From Aequorivita sp. UBA3180 (GTDB lineage Bacteria > Bacteroidota > Bacteroidia > Flavobacteriales > Flavobacteriaceae), in contig DEXQ01000003.1 in the NCBI GenBank assembly GCA_002364215.1, positions 239,085-303,084 of the forward strand: a DNA stretch of 64,000 nt, read 5' to 3'. This document shows, piece by piece, positions 42,149 to 51,711 of this stretch (within the stretch, counting starts at the first letter, position 1; every line of letters begins with the position of its first letter). The notes beneath the pieces were generated by a model, which made no database searches, was not told the origin of the DNA, and was given only the letters and a program-made list of their open reading frames with translations. Position numbers and translations under genes: made by a program.

Positions 42149-42235
42149 AAAAAAACTTTGAAGATAGGTTTCTTCAAAGTTACTTATTATTTGGAATAAA
42201 TCCTTTTTCTATTGGAATAAATCCATTAATTTAAT

Positions 42236-42478
42236 TTATGCTTTATAAATCCCTCCTGTTTCACGCAGTTTTAAAAGTCGGTTTTGGTGGATGAAACGTA
42301 TAAAGCGTTCGCCACTTTTATAATAGACACATTCTACAACACTGTCATTATTAGTTATTCCGGTAATGGGGTCTTCTTTTGAAATATATTTCAGTATTTC
42401 CATTTTAGGCGAATCGTTTTTTCCTTTAATTTTTACCCAATCTCCGGGTTTAAATTTTCTAGTTATCATAATCTTCAT
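42236..42478 (-). CDS. Small DUF2158-like protein
   Basis: With the start at ATG 42478 (MKIMITRKFKPGDWVKIKGK) the protein has 80 residues; an upstream ATG at 42493 is also possible. It is a small beta-barrel-like protein with a FKPGDWVKIKG start and a VVECVYYKSGERFIRFIHQNRLLK end, as in the YodC/DUF2158 group. The function is unknown. Confidence 0.7.
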   Translation of the reverse strand: MKIMITRKFKPGDWVKIKGKNDSPKMEILKYISKEDPITGITNNDSVVECVYYKSGERFIRFIHQNRLLKLRETGGIYKA

Positions 42479-42558
42479 TATTAATGGTACCACATCAAAA
42501 AAATGATATTAGCTAATTCTATTTTAAAATATTAATAGCTTGCTATGTTGGAAAGAAA

Positions 42559-42577
42559 AGGGCTCCAAATGAGCCCT
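42559..42577 (-). terminator. Terminator after Hsp20 gene
   Basis: AGGGCTC and GAGCCCT form a 7-bp stem, followed on the minus strand by TTTTCTTTCC. Confidence 0.7.
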
Positions 42578-42602
42578 AAGATGTTTAGCCAAGAAATAAT
42601 GC

Positions 42603-43085
42603 TTAGGAAATTTTGATATTTCTTGGGGGTTTTTGTTTTGCCTCTTCTTTCTTTGGAAGATGGATACTTAAAATACCCTCATTGTAATTTGCTTTAATCT
42701 TTCCATCATCAACCGTTTCGGGAAGGGTGAAGCTTCGTTTGAAGGAAGAATAACCAAATTCCCTACGGGTGTAGTTTTGCTCTTTTGTTTCGTTTTCTTC
42801 TTCCACTTCGGTAGCGATGGAAAGTATTTGATTGTCCAAATCTATCTGGAAATCTGATTTTTTAAGTCCAGGGACAGCCATTTCCACAAAATAAGCATCT
42901 GCGGTTTCTTTAATGTTTACTTTTGGAAGGCTCATTCCGCTATTGAAATTCTGAGAAAATACGGAAGGTAAATCCCTGTTAAAAATGTCTTCAATCCAAG
43001 AGGACAAAGTGGGGAGGGTTGAAGAACGGTCAGTATTTGTTCGTGTCAAACCTCCATTTTTAGGAACATTTACTAAAGTGTTCAT
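42603..43085 (-). CDS. Hsp20/alpha-crystallin small heat-shock protein
   Basis: The protein has 160 residues. The alpha-crystallin domain (about 50-145) has the pattern PKVNIKETADAYFVEMAVPGLKKSDFQ and ends with the GILSIHLPK stretch and a C-terminal basic tail. The N-terminal arm is hydrophobic and aromatic-poor. These proteins bind unfolding proteins without ATP and assemble as oligomers. It is preceded by a 227-bp gap with no gene. Confidence 0.95.
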   Translation of the reverse strand: MNTLVNVPKNGGLTRTNTDRSSTLPTLSSWIEDIFNRDLPSVFSQNFNSGMSLPKVNIKETADAYFVEMAVPGLKKSDFQIDLDNQILSIATEVEEENETKEQNYTRREFGYSSFKRSFTLPETVDDGKIKANYNEGILSIHLPKKEEAKQKPPRNIKIS

Positions 43086-43313
43086 AATAATTAAGATTTA
43101 AGTTAAACAATTAATTTATTTGAAATTGAACAAAAGAAATGCCAAAATCGCTCTGCTAATTTTCGCCGAAAAAAGTTTAAAAATTTTTAACAAAAAGAAT
43201 GCTTTAAACGGTTTTTGCAATAAAATTTCACCGCCATTTTGACATTGAAAAATGACTTTTTTTCAGAAATTATATGTATTGATTAAAGCTTTTTTGAATC
43301 AGGAGGACAATAA

Positions 43314-45137
43314 TTAATTGGACATTGCTTTAATGAGTACATTCTTCCCACCAACAACTGGAATTTCAAGTGTAGTTTTGTCCAAATCAACGGTCAAAAT
43401 AGTCCCCGGTTCTGGCAAAAGGGTGAATTGGTTATCACTCGAAAAAATCATCAAACCAATCTGCTGCCCTGCTGGAATTACTTGATCATCCGGAATTAAA
43501 TCGAAGGACATTTCATAAAACTTTCCAGGCTCCAACGGCTCACTTTCAGTAATGGATTTATAATTCTGCGGATCTGCCCAACCTCTTGTAATAATATTGT
43601 CGGTTATTTTTGCATTCTTGTCTGTATTCCAAGGCAAGGAAACCATCCATACGGAAAGATTTGCCGCGGGTTTGCTACTTGCTAATTTAATGTTCAGTTT
43701 AGAAAGTCCCGAAAGATGTAAATCTTCCTTTAAAATAGGAGTTGTGAATATTAATCTATGAATGGAACCTGAAAGTTGTGCAAGTGAATCACCAGAAAAA
43801 TTATAGTCATCTCTCAACATAGCATGTAATTGCACAGTACTCTTTTTTTCGAGCGACAAAATTCCATCATTTGGTGAGGTGGAAATGGGATAAAGTTTAA
43901 CTAATTCCGCATCTGGATTTGGGTAGTTTGGGTATGGTGTAGGATTATCGCTTTTATCATTTTCCCTAACAATCCAAGCTTTTGGGCCTTTTTCAATATC
44001 ATTTTCAATTCCGAAGAGATATTTCGTAAACCATTTATTCATCATGGAAAGTGGCGGCGGCCCCCCGTGACCGTATTGATGATAATAGATTTTTACTGGA
44101 AGCCCCATTTCTTCTGCAGCCTTATAAATTCTATAACTGTGCTCCGGCATTACATTCCAATCATTAAAACCGTGCGCCATAAACAGCGCGGCTTTCATTG
44201 GTTTCATATCGTTTAAATAATCACGCCCAGCCCAAAACTCATTGTAATCACCCGTTTTTCTGTCTATGCCATTTTTAATTTCGGTATCGCGATACACTTT
44301 ATTGTTATGTGCCCTTTTTGATTCGTCGCCACTGTGGATGAAATCGTAAAGTACGTCAACATCTTCTCCTAAATACCCACCAGGGGAGCGTACCAAACCA
44401 TTGCTTCTGTAATAGTGATAATACGAAGTGTTTGGCGCAATGGGAATGATAGCTTCTAAACCTTCAACGCCAGTAGTTGCGGCAGCAAGCGGAATTGTGC
44501 CGTTATACGAAGTTCCCGTCATCCCAACTTTTCCGGTGGTCCAATATGCTTTTACCTCTTCAGTCCCGTCGGGAGTTGTATATCCTTTCGCGCGGCCGTT
44601 CAACCAATCGATAACTGCTTTTGGAGCCAACGATTCATTGTCACCGCCAACGGTCGGGGAGCCTTGTGAAAGCCCTGTTCCCGGCGAAGAAGAGTGAACT
44701 ACAATATATCCACGTGGAACCCAGGTTTTAATCTGTGAATTCGAAATAATAGGGCGTTTTCCTGTTCTCGTTACCGAAGGATGCACAATGTCTTTCCCCA
44801 CCGCACCCAATTCGTGATGGACATCATAAAAAGCGCCTTCCACATTTGGTGCAACGCCTGCAAAATAAGGGCTTGATTCATAAATTACAGGAAGTTTTAA
44901 ACCATCTTCTGTTTGTTTGGGTCTTGTAACGTCAACGTGCATGCGGTCTGGCCTGCCATCGCCATCGGTGTCAAATGTAGTTTCAACCCATAAATCTGTT
45001 CGTATCCAATCTTGTTGATTTTCAAAAGCGGGCACAATTTGGGCCTCGCCGTCCTTAAACCACGGTTCGGCTTTTTCTTGGGCTATAACTGTAAATGTGC
45101 AAATTATAGCGAAGCTTAAAAGAATATATTTTTTCAT
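43314..45137 (-). CDS. CocE/NonD-family hydrolase (S15-like), secreted
   Basis: The protein has 607 residues. A signal peptide (1 to about 19) precedes an alpha/beta-hydrolase domain with the nucleophile in GMTGTSYNGTIPL, a helical cap, and a C-terminal jelly-roll domain (about 420-605). This plan is shared by X-Pro dipeptidyl-peptidases, cocaine esterase and glutaryl acylases. The DGRPDRMHVDVTRP N-terminal segment is usual. The substrate is unknown, but a periplasmic peptidase is the safest guess. Confidence 0.9.
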   Translation of the reverse strand: MKKYILLSFAIICTFTVIAQEKAEPWFKDGEAQIVPAFENQQDWIRTDLWVETTFDTDGDGRPDRMHVDVTRPKQTEDGLKLPVIYESSPYFAGVAPNVEGAFYDVHHELGAVGKDIVHPSVTRTGKRPIISNSQIKTWVPRGYIVVHSSSPGTGLSQGSPTVGGDNESLAPKAVIDWLNGRAKGYTTPDGTEEVKAYWTTGKVGMTGTSYNGTIPLAAATTGVEGLEAIIPIAPNTSYYHYYRSNGLVRSPGGYLGEDVDVLYDFIHSGDESKRAHNNKVYRDTEIKNGIDRKTGDYNEFWAGRDYLNDMKPMKAALFMAHGFNDWNVMPEHSYRIYKAAEEMGLPVKIYYHQYGHGGPPPLSMMNKWFTKYLFGIENDIEKGPKAWIVRENDKSDNPTPYPNYPNPDAELVKLYPISTSPNDGILSLEKKSTVQLHAMLRDDYNFSGDSLAQLSGSIHRLIFTTPILKEDLHLSGLSKLNIKLASSKPAANLSVWMVSLPWNTDKNAKITDNIITRGWADPQNYKSITESEPLEPGKFYEMSFDLIPDDQVIPAGQQIGLMIFSSDNQFTLLPEPGTILTVDLDKTTLEIPVVGGKNVLIKAMSN

Positions 45138-45153
45138 GCTATTATTGGATTAG

Positions 45154-45936
45154 TTATTTCCCTGGAAACTCAGCCTTTCTTTTCTGAAGAAACGCTTGGG
45201 TGCCTTCCTTAAAATCTTCGGTGCCGAAACAGTTTCCAAATTCCTCTATTTCCACCTCAAATCCGTTTTCACCATCTTCAAAGTTTGCATTGATTGCCCG
45301 AATTGCGGATGCAATAGCAACGGAAGAATTCTTCATAATTTTTCCTGCAATTTTGTTGGTGAATTCAATCAATTCCTCAAGAGTAGTTACGTGGTTTACA
45401 AGACCGTATTGAAGCGCTTGGTTGGCATCAATCATTCCGGCGGTCATAATCATCTCCATGGCGCGACCTTTACCAACAAGTTGGGGTAAACGTTGTGTGC
45501 CGCCATAACCGGGTATTACGCCCAGTGAAACTTCGGGAAGTCCCATTTTTGCGTTGTCGGAAGCAATGCGGAAATGTGCCGCCATTGCCAGTTCAAGTCC
45601 GCCGCCAAGGGCAAACCCGTTTACGGCAGCAATTACGGGTTTTGAATAATTTGCTACAAAATCAAACAGGAGTTCCTGCCCTTTTGCTGCCAATTTTCCA
45701 CCTTCTTCAACAGAAAAATCTGCAAATTCACTAATATCTGCGCCAGCAACAAAAGCTTTTTCGCCACTACCGGTAATGATGATCACTCTTGTTTTGGCTG
45801 AATCTTCAGCTTCTTCCAAAGCATCGTGCAGCTCTTGGATTGTTTCGCGATTCAGCGCGTTCAGTTTTGAAGGACGGTTGATGGTAATGGTTGTGATGCC
45901 GTTTTCGGTTTCGGAAAGTATGTTTTGAAATTTCAT
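45154..45936 (-). CDS. Enoyl-CoA hydratase
   Basis: The protein has 260 residues. The crotonase fold is marked by the oxyanion-hole segment AGADISEF (about 66-73) and GFALGGGLELAMAAH (about 104-118), with the catalytic Glu in LPEVSLGVIPGYGG. It hydrates enoyl-CoA in fatty-acid oxidation or a related pathway. It lies just upstream of the CocE-like gene on the same strand (16 nt), though the two need not share function. Confidence 0.94.
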   Translation of the reverse strand: MKFQNILSETENGITTITINRPSKLNALNRETIQELHDALEEAEDSAKTRVIIITGSGEKAFVAGADISEFADFSVEEGGKLAAKGQELLFDFVANYSKPVIAAVNGFALGGGLELAMAAHFRIASDNAKMGLPEVSLGVIPGYGGTQRLPQLVGKGRAMEMIMTAGMIDANQALQYGLVNHVTTLEELIEFTNKIAGKIMKNSSVAIASAIRAINANFEDGENGFEVEIEEFGNCFGTEDFKEGTQAFLQKRKAEFPGK

Positions 45937-45980
45937 AGGATTTTTAAATTTTTACGCGAAATACAAAGCTACTAAAAACC

Positions 45981-47438
45981 TTAAAGCATTGCGGGAAACG
46001 AAACTTTAAAAGTGGTTTTTTCTTCAGAAGAATATAGTGTGATGGTACCGCCATAGGTTTCCACAATATTTTTTACCATACCCAGCCCAAGGCCCATGCC
46101 GCTGGTTTTAGTGGTGAACTGGGGTTCAAAAATTATGTTTCTATTTTCTTCGGGAACACCTATTCCATTGTCGGAAACCAGTATATTCACAAAAGTATTT
46201 TCAAGCTGTACCAGCACATCAATCCGCGGCTCGGCAGGGTTTTTCTGTGCTATGGACTGAATACTGTTTTTCACCAAATTGGTAACCACGCGTATAAGTT
46301 GGGTTCTGTCAAAACGTGCCCGTACCTCCTCTTCTTCCGAAAAGAAATAGATATAATCCTCATTAAAAATATCCAACGCCAGTTTGCTTATTTTTACAAC
46401 ATTTAGGGTTTCATCCTGCTGTGCGGGCATTTTTGCGTAGGTTGAAAACGCCGAGGAAATTGAGTTCAAGGTGTCAATTTGCTGAAGTAGTGTGTTTGTA
46501 TATTCCGCCATTTTTTTATCAATCTCGGGGTCGTTGCAATCAAATTTACGTTGAAAACTTTGTACGGTAAGTCTCATTGGCGTAAGCGGATTTTTAATCT
46601 CGTGTGCTACTTGCTTTGCCATTTCGCGCCAAGCGGTTTCCCGTTCACTGGCGGCGAGTTGCGCGGCACTGTTTTCCAGTTCGTCGATCATTCCGTTGTA
46701 CGAGTTTATAAGCAGGGAAATCTCTTGGGGCGTGTCGTTAATATGAATTTTTTTGTTTCGGGTATCAAAGCGCGTTTCGGAAAGTTTTTCACTTATTTCT
46801 TTTAGGGAACGCGTAATGTATTTTGAAAGAAAATAAGAAATGGCAATAGCCGCTCCCAACATAAAAAAGTAAGCGATTCCCAAACGGTAGAGGTATTCTG
46901 TGAGCTCTTTGGTAATAAAACCGTCGTCTTCAATGTACGGCAGATTGAGAATTGCCAAGGGTTTAAAATAACTATCGGTAATGTAGGTGTATGATGATTG
47001 GTACTTTTGCCCTCCTTCCTCAAATTCCTTTATATAACTTTTGGTGGGCGAATTTTGAAGCATTTCCAGAGCATATTCTGGCATTTTTGGGGAAACGGTA
47101 TCTTTAAAAAAAGAGGGTTTTGAAGATTTTAAAAGATTGCCTTCCAAGTCGTACAGAAAAATTTCAAGACTGTGGATGTCTTTAATTTCATAGATTTTAT
47201 CCTTAAATATCAGCGGAATTTGAGCCGTTTCAACAGGGTAGGTCGTGGTTTTTAAAATGTAGTTGATGTTTTCGCGAATGGCGGCTTCCTTTCGCAATAA
47301 GCGGTCGCGGTGGTAATCCTGCGCTTCTTCCTTATACTGAAAAACCGTAACGATGGCGATAAGTACCGAAGCTCCCAAAACCAAAAGGAACATTGAAAGG
47401 AAGATGCGGGTGCGAAGCGATTTTTTGTAAAAATACAT
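45981..47438 (-). CDS. Membrane sensor histidine kinase
   Basis: The protein has 485 residues. Two membrane helices (about 12-30 and 188-210) bound a periplasmic sensor region. HAMP (about 210-262), a HisKA-like H box (WREMAKQVAHEIKNPLTPMRL) and an HATPase domain with N box NLVKNS, G1 DNGIGVPEE and MGLGLGMVKNIVE follow. It autophosphorylates on the His of the H box. No response regulator is adjacent, so its partner is elsewhere. The signal is unknown. Confidence 0.94.
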   Translation of the reverse strand: MYFYKKSLRTRIFLSMFLLVLGASVLIAIVTVFQYKEEAQDYHRDRLLRKEAAIRENINYILKTTTYPVETAQIPLIFKDKIYEIKDIHSLEIFLYDLEGNLLKSSKPSFFKDTVSPKMPEYALEMLQNSPTKSYIKEFEEGGQKYQSSYTYITDSYFKPLAILNLPYIEDDGFITKELTEYLYRLGIAYFFMLGAAIAISYFLSKYITRSLKEISEKLSETRFDTRNKKIHINDTPQEISLLINSYNGMIDELENSAAQLAASERETAWREMAKQVAHEIKNPLTPMRLTVQSFQRKFDCNDPEIDKKMAEYTNTLLQQIDTLNSISSAFSTYAKMPAQQDETLNVVKISKLALDIFNEDYIYFFSEEEEVRARFDRTQLIRVVTNLVKNSIQSIAQKNPAEPRIDVLVQLENTFVNILVSDNGIGVPEENRNIIFEPQFTTKTSGMGLGLGMVKNIVETYGGTITLYSSEEKTTFKVSFPAML

Positions 47439-47490
47439 TTACATTGTTTTGAAGAAAGAAAGATAGCAATAATCGAACCTAAACGGAAAA

Positions 47491-47562
47491 TTCCAAATAA
47501 CAAATACCAAATTCCAAAAAAATGTCATCCTGAGCGCTCCCGAATGTTATTTGGACGAAGGA
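47491..47562. repeat. Dispersed intergenic repeats
   Basis: TTCCAAATAACAAATACC-type repeats (47491-47520) abut a fragment of the TGTCATCCTGAGCG repeat (47523-47562), both of kinds that recur between flavobacterial genes. Confidence 0.55.
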
Positions 47563-47582
47563 AAAAATTCCAAAAGGCGAAG

Positions 47583-48125
47583 CTATTTCTCCCGAATGCG
47601 TTTATAAATTTTATAACCCATCATTAATAAAATTGCAAAAACAATAATGCCTATAGTACCGTAAATCCAATTGGTTCCATCTTTTAAAATCACCAAAAAC
47701 ACTACGGCAAAGAGAATGATTGTGGGGGCTTCATTAAAAAGGCGCATATAGTTTGACGAATGTTTCACCACCCCTTTTTGCAGTTGTTTATATATCTCGT
47801 GACATTTAAAGTGATAAATAAGCAAGAGTATTACAAATGCTAGTTTCACTTGCATCCAGGCGTCTGCCAAGAAAAAGGTACGCATTAACAGCAACCAGAT
47901 TCCAAAGAAAACAGCCAATATCATACTGGGCCAAGTAATGATGTTCCACAGGCGCGAGGCCATAATTTTTAACTGCTTGCCCAGGATTTCCTTTTCAGGT
48001 GAAGGTTTTTTTGAAGCTTCGATTTGATATACAAAGAGCCTAACAATGTAAAAAAGCCCCGCAAACCAAGTGATTATAAATATTAGGTGAAGGGATTTTA
48101 TGTACGGATAATATTGTTCCATCAA
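47583..48125 (-). CDS. hemJ: HemJ-like protoporphyrinogen IX oxidase
   Basis: The protein has 180 residues with four to five membrane helices. The start IKSLHLIFIITWFAGLFYIVRLFVY carries the conserved His and WFAGLFY-RLF pattern of HemJ (UPF0093). Related proteins are annotated CopD, but the neighbouring heme genes favour HemJ, which oxidises protoporphyrinogen IX to protoporphyrin IX in the membrane. No hemG or hemY was seen in the window. The assignment rests on motif plus context. Confidence 0.8.
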   Translation of the reverse strand: MMEQYYPYIKSLHLIFIITWFAGLFYIVRLFVYQIEASKKPSPEKEILGKQLKIMASRLWNIITWPSMILAVFFGIWLLLMRTFFLADAWMQVKLAFVILLLIYHFKCHEIYKQLQKGVVKHSSNYMRLFNEAPTIILFAVVFLVILKDGTNWIYGTIGIIVFAILLMMGYKIYKRIREK

Positions 48126-48165
48126 ATTTTTCTAAAAAACTTTTCTAAAATTATGGTTTTAAAAT

Positions 48166-49509
48166 TTATTCTGTAAGCGTTTTTCGTATTTCCCGATTCA
48201 AAAAATACCCAGTTACAATGGTTGAAAGTACATCAGCTGCTGGAAAGGAAATCCATACGCCCAGTTCGCCAAAGTAATGCGGCAGTATAAAAATCAGCGG
48301 AATAAAGAAAAATCCCTGTCGCGTCAAGGTGAGCAATAATGCAGGAACGGCTTTACCGATGGCTTGAAAATAGGCAGAGCCTATCAATTGGATTGCAATA
48401 ATGGGTGTGGCGGCAAATACCCATCGCATATAGTGGGGCGTTTCGGAAAGGATATCGGTATCTGTTGTAAATACAGAAACGATAGCCTCGGGAAAAAGCA
48501 TAATCAATGCAAAAATGAATAAGCCCAAACCGCCAGCATATAGAATTGCCTTGTTGATACTTTCACGAACACGTGCAAATTTATGTGCGCCATAGTTATA
48601 ACCCGCAATTGGAAGAAATCCTTGTGTAACGCCCAAAACCGGAAAGAGTGCAAACATTAGCATCCTGCCAATAATTCCATATGCCGCTACGGAGGCTTCA
48701 CCCCCTAAATTAAAGAGAATGTTGTTCATTAAAAGATAGGTAATGCTTACCACGGCCTGTCGTGCCAAGGTTACAAAACCGAGGGCAGACATTTCTTTAA
48801 TAATGGAACTGTTAAGCCCAAAGTGTGACCAATTTATTTTTAGCTCCGATTTGTTGCTTAGGAAAAACCACAGGACATACAGAAAGCATAGGCCATAAGA
48901 AACCGTGGTAGCCCAGGCTGCCCCTTCCATACCCAAATCCAAAAGATTGATGAGGATATAGTCTAAAAGGAGATTTCCAACAGAAGGGATAATCATTGCA
49001 ATCATTGCGAACTTGGGCTTGCCCTCGGCGCGGATTACGTTGTTGCCCATCATACACAGCGCCAAGAGTGGCACGCCGTAAAGAACGATGCGGTAATAGA
49101 TTTTTGCAGGTTCAAAGATGTCGCCCTTGCCTCCGAAAGCGGGGATAAGCTCATTAATGAATATCAATCCAAAGACAACCATTGCTGTGGTAAGCAATAA
49201 TGTTAGGGTAATTTGATTGCCAAAAGTTTTTAGTGCCCGCGCCTTATTACCTGCGCCCAAAGCCCGCGAAATAATGGAAGAACCGCCAATTCCAATGGCC
49301 ATTCCTAAGGCTGCGATAAAAAAGGAAACGGGGAGTACAACGTTAATGGCCGCAATGGCAATGGAGCCAATCCAGTTGCCCACAAAAATGGTGTCCACCA
49401 GAATGTTCAATGACATTACTAAAATACCAATGGATGCCGGTACGGCCTGTTTTATTAACAGACTTCCTATGGACTCGGTGCCGAGGGCGGCACTTTGGTT
49501 AAGTTTCAT
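48166..49509 (-). CDS. MATE-family multidrug/cation antiporter
   Basis: I place the start at ATG 49509 (MKLNQSAALG), giving 447 residues and sharing one base with the hemH stop (TAATG). Twelve helices in two bundles are visible, with the MATE marks GTESIGSLLIKQAVPASIGI at the start and GGSSIISRALGAGNKARALK in the first half. Such exporters use a sodium or proton gradient. The substrate is unknown. Overlap with hemH suggests coupling, though no functional link is certain. Confidence 0.92.
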   Translation of the reverse strand: MKLNQSAALGTESIGSLLIKQAVPASIGILVMSLNILVDTIFVGNWIGSIAIAAINVVLPVSFFIAALGMAIGIGGSSIISRALGAGNKARALKTFGNQITLTLLLTTAMVVFGLIFINELIPAFGGKGDIFEPAKIYYRIVLYGVPLLALCMMGNNVIRAEGKPKFAMIAMIIPSVGNLLLDYILINLLDLGMEGAAWATTVSYGLCFLYVLWFFLSNKSELKINWSHFGLNSSIIKEMSALGFVTLARQAVVSITYLLMNNILFNLGGEASVAAYGIIGRMLMFALFPVLGVTQGFLPIAGYNYGAHKFARVRESINKAILYAGGLGLFIFALIMLFPEAIVSVFTTDTDILSETPHYMRWVFAATPIIAIQLIGSAYFQAIGKAVPALLLTLTRQGFFFIPLIFILPHYFGELGVWISFPAADVLSTIVTGYFLNREIRKTLTE

Positions 49510-50546
49510 TAGGCTATTGCAGTTTTTACATCTACAATGCGCCAAGTATCAATCCAGCCTGTCAATACTTCGGCCCAATCGTCACGATCGTTCAAGCAGG
49601 GAATTACTGTAAATTCCTTTCCACCAGCTTCGTGGAAAATTTCTTGGCCTTCCATGGCTATTTCTTCCAAAGTTTCAAGACAATCACTTACGAATGCTGG
49701 GGTTACAATTGCCATTTTTTTCACGCCATTAAGCCCCATACGCTCTATGGTTCTATCCGTTGGCGGTTTCAACCAAGGATCAAAACCCAACCGGGATTGA
49801 AAGGAACTGGAATAAGTTCCAGCTTGTAAATTCAACTTTTTTGCAACTAATTCGGTAGTTTTTAAACATTGGTGACGATAGCAAAATTCGTGTGCGGGAG
49901 AAGGCGTTACACAACAACTTCCATCTATTTTGCAATGGCTTTTTGTGATGTCGCGCTTGTAAATGTGCCTTTCCGGAACGCCGTGATAGCTGAACAAGAG
50001 GTGCTCATAATCTAAGCCTTCGAGTTTTTCAGCAATACTTTTTGAAAGCACTTCTATATATTCCGGCTTGCTGTAAAATGCGGGAAGGGAAGTAATTTGA
50101 AGTTGCGGAAAGAATTCCTTTTTCAGCTCTTCAACCTTTACATCAATAGTTTCAGTAGTTGCCATGGCAAACTGCGGATAAAGTGGAATAGTCAAAATTT
50201 CATCAACGCCTTGATCTACCAATTCCTGTAAACCTTTTTTCAATGTCATACTTCCGTAGCGCATTGCCAAGGCAACGGGTACAGTGGTTTTCTGCTGAAT
50301 TTTTTTCTGAAGTCTTTCAGAAATTACGATTAAAGGTGAACCCTCATCCCACCAGATTTTTTGATAGGCCTCGGCAGATTTTTTTGGGCGGGTGTTCAAT
50401 ATAATTCCCCTAACTATAAAGGAACGCAGCCAAAACGGCACGTCAATAACCCGTGGATCCATCAAAAATTCATCGAGGTATTTTTTAACGTCTTTTGGAT
50501 TGGTGCTGTCTGGCGAACCGAGATTTACGAGGAGGACTCCTTTCAT
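49509..50546 (-). CDS. hemH: Ferrochelatase
   Basis: The protein has 345 residues. The family start GVLLVNLGSPDS, the catalytic-His region LLFSYHGVPERH and the later FVSDCLETLEEIAMEG with its Glu are present. CKIDGSCCV carries extra cysteines; an Fe-S role is possible but not shown. It inserts Fe(II) into protoporphyrin IX, the last step of heme synthesis. It is on the opposite strand from the hemA cluster. Confidence 0.95.
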   Translation of the reverse strand: MKGVLLVNLGSPDSTNPKDVKKYLDEFLMDPRVIDVPFWLRSFIVRGIILNTRPKKSAEAYQKIWWDEGSPLIVISERLQKKIQQKTTVPVALAMRYGSMTLKKGLQELVDQGVDEILTIPLYPQFAMATTETIDVKVEELKKEFFPQLQITSLPAFYSKPEYIEVLSKSIAEKLEGLDYEHLLFSYHGVPERHIYKRDITKSHCKIDGSCCVTPSPAHEFCYRHQCLKTTELVAKKLNLQAGTYSSSFQSRLGFDPWLKPPTDRTIERMGLNGVKKMAIVTPAFVSDCLETLEEIAMEGQEIFHEAGGKEFTVIPCLNDRDDWAEVLTGWIDTWRIVDVKTAIA

Positions 50547-50639
50547 TTAATGGAAATTTTTAGGATAGCAAAATTAGGGTTTTAAAAGGTAATGCTCAAA
50601 AATGATGTTATTTAAAAACAATGAAACTATTATAAATAC

Positions 50640-51530
50640 TTATACATTCAACCCCATCAAAAACTTCTTTGGCGTAGTGCCAAACTTCTTTTTAAAGGCT
50701 GCGATAAAATGACTGGAGGTGCTGTAGCCTACCTTTAGGCCTACTTCATTTACATTGTGCGAACCCGTAGCCAGAAGTTGCCGGGCAACTTCCATTTTAT
50801 AATCAAACAGAAAGCTGAAAACTGAGTCGCCATAGACTTGCTTGAAGCCTTCTTTCAGTCGGTTTATAGGTAGGTTTATCTCGTCTGCCAATTGTTGAAG
50901 GGTTGGGGGTTCGGCCATTCGGGCGACCATAATCTGCTTGGCTTTTTTTATTTTGGAAACATTGTCTTCATCTGCCAAAAATGGGCATTGCTCTACATCG
51001 GCATCGGCGGGACGGTTGAAGTATAGGCTGAGCAGTTCATAGGCCTTGGCCTTAAAATATAAGGGTTTTATGGTGGGATGGAGGTTGTAGTTCATCAATT
51101 GGTTCAGCACTACTGCCATTGATGGTGAAATGTGGCCGTCTTTGTAATACTTTCGGTCTTTGTTTTCCTCACTCAGAAAAGTGATGTAATTGGCTTCCGT
51201 AGAAAAAAGACTGTGAAATTTATTGATGGGAAGCAATACCGAAAGCACCCATGAATGCTTTTCAAGTACCAAGTGTATGGGCAAATCGCGTTGTGGATTG
51301 TAAAGCAGTAAAGAGTTTTCCTCCTTTATGGGCAGGGTGTAGTTTCCCTCATTAAAAAGAAAGGCGGCAGCTCCTTTTATACAAAAGTGAAACTGTATAA
51401 ATGTGGAACTTACCTCCCGCTTAAAGGTTTGGTTTTCATCGGTTTCGTTGTTGAATTTCAATATAAAAAAACCTGGGGAAATGGTTGTTTCTTCGTAAAA
51501 ACTTTGAGCGACATTTTTTTGGAGTTCCAT
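50640..51530 (-). CDS. AraC-family transcription regulator
   Basis: The protein has 296 residues. The C-terminal 100 hold two helix-turn-helix motifs (TLQQLADEINLPINRLKEGFKQVYG and NVNEVGLKVGYSTSSHFIAAFKKKFGTTPKKF). The N-terminal 190 resemble a cupin-like sensor with beta-strands. It is divergent from hemA with an 180-bp shared region that holds two palindromes, so it may regulate the heme genes. No ligand is known. Confidence 0.9.
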   Translation of the reverse strand: MELQKNVAQSFYEETTISPGFFILKFNNETDENQTFKREVSSTFIQFHFCIKGAAAFLFNEGNYTLPIKEENSLLLYNPQRDLPIHLVLEKHSWVLSVLLPINKFHSLFSTEANYITFLSEENKDRKYYKDGHISPSMAVVLNQLMNYNLHPTIKPLYFKAKAYELLSLYFNRPADADVEQCPFLADEDNVSKIKKAKQIMVARMAEPPTLQQLADEINLPINRLKEGFKQVYGDSVFSFLFDYKMEVARQLLATGSHNVNEVGLKVGYSTSSHFIAAFKKKFGTTPKKFLMGLNV

Positions 51531-51539
51531 ATAGTTTCT

Positions 51540-51558
51540 ATTTAGAATAGTTCTAAAT
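51540..51558. promoter_or_regulatory. Palindrome near the AraC-gene start
   Basis: ATTTAGAA and TTCTAAAT flank TAG, a perfect 19-bp inverted repeat just upstream of the AraC-type ATG. It is likely an operator. The protein that binds it is not known. Confidence 0.5.
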
Positions 51559-51602
51559 TAAATAGTATTAAATTTGGTGGGACACCGCTAATTTAGGGGT
51601 AA

Positions 51603-51624
51603 AAATATGACAAATGTCATATTT
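51603..51624. promoter_or_regulatory. Strong palindrome between araC-type gene and hemA
   Basis: AAATATGACA and TGTCATATTT flank AA, a perfect 22-bp inverted repeat. Its core TGAC-AAAT-GTCA has the TGAC-N4-GTCA form of Crp/Fnr-family sites. It lies about 70 bp upstream of the hemA -7 box. Confidence 0.6.
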
Positions 51625-51691
51625 AGGCCATTTTTAACACCCATCGACATAAAAGATACCGCTGGCGTTATTTTTTTAAAAACAATGCGTT

Positions 51692-51699
51692 TACATTTG
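51692..51699 (+). promoter_or_regulatory. -7 promoter box TACATTTG for hemA
   Basis: This is an exact TAnnTTTG match 12 nt upstream of ATG 51712, implying a very short leader. It rules out the farther ATG at 51607. Confidence 0.65.
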
Positions 51700-51711
51700 C
51701 TCCTGTTTTAT

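Noticed and set aside
51607..51711. N-terminal extension of HemA
   Set aside because: The -7 box at 51692-51699 and the 22-bp palindrome lie inside it, and HemA proteins start at the MENLKTYSG position.
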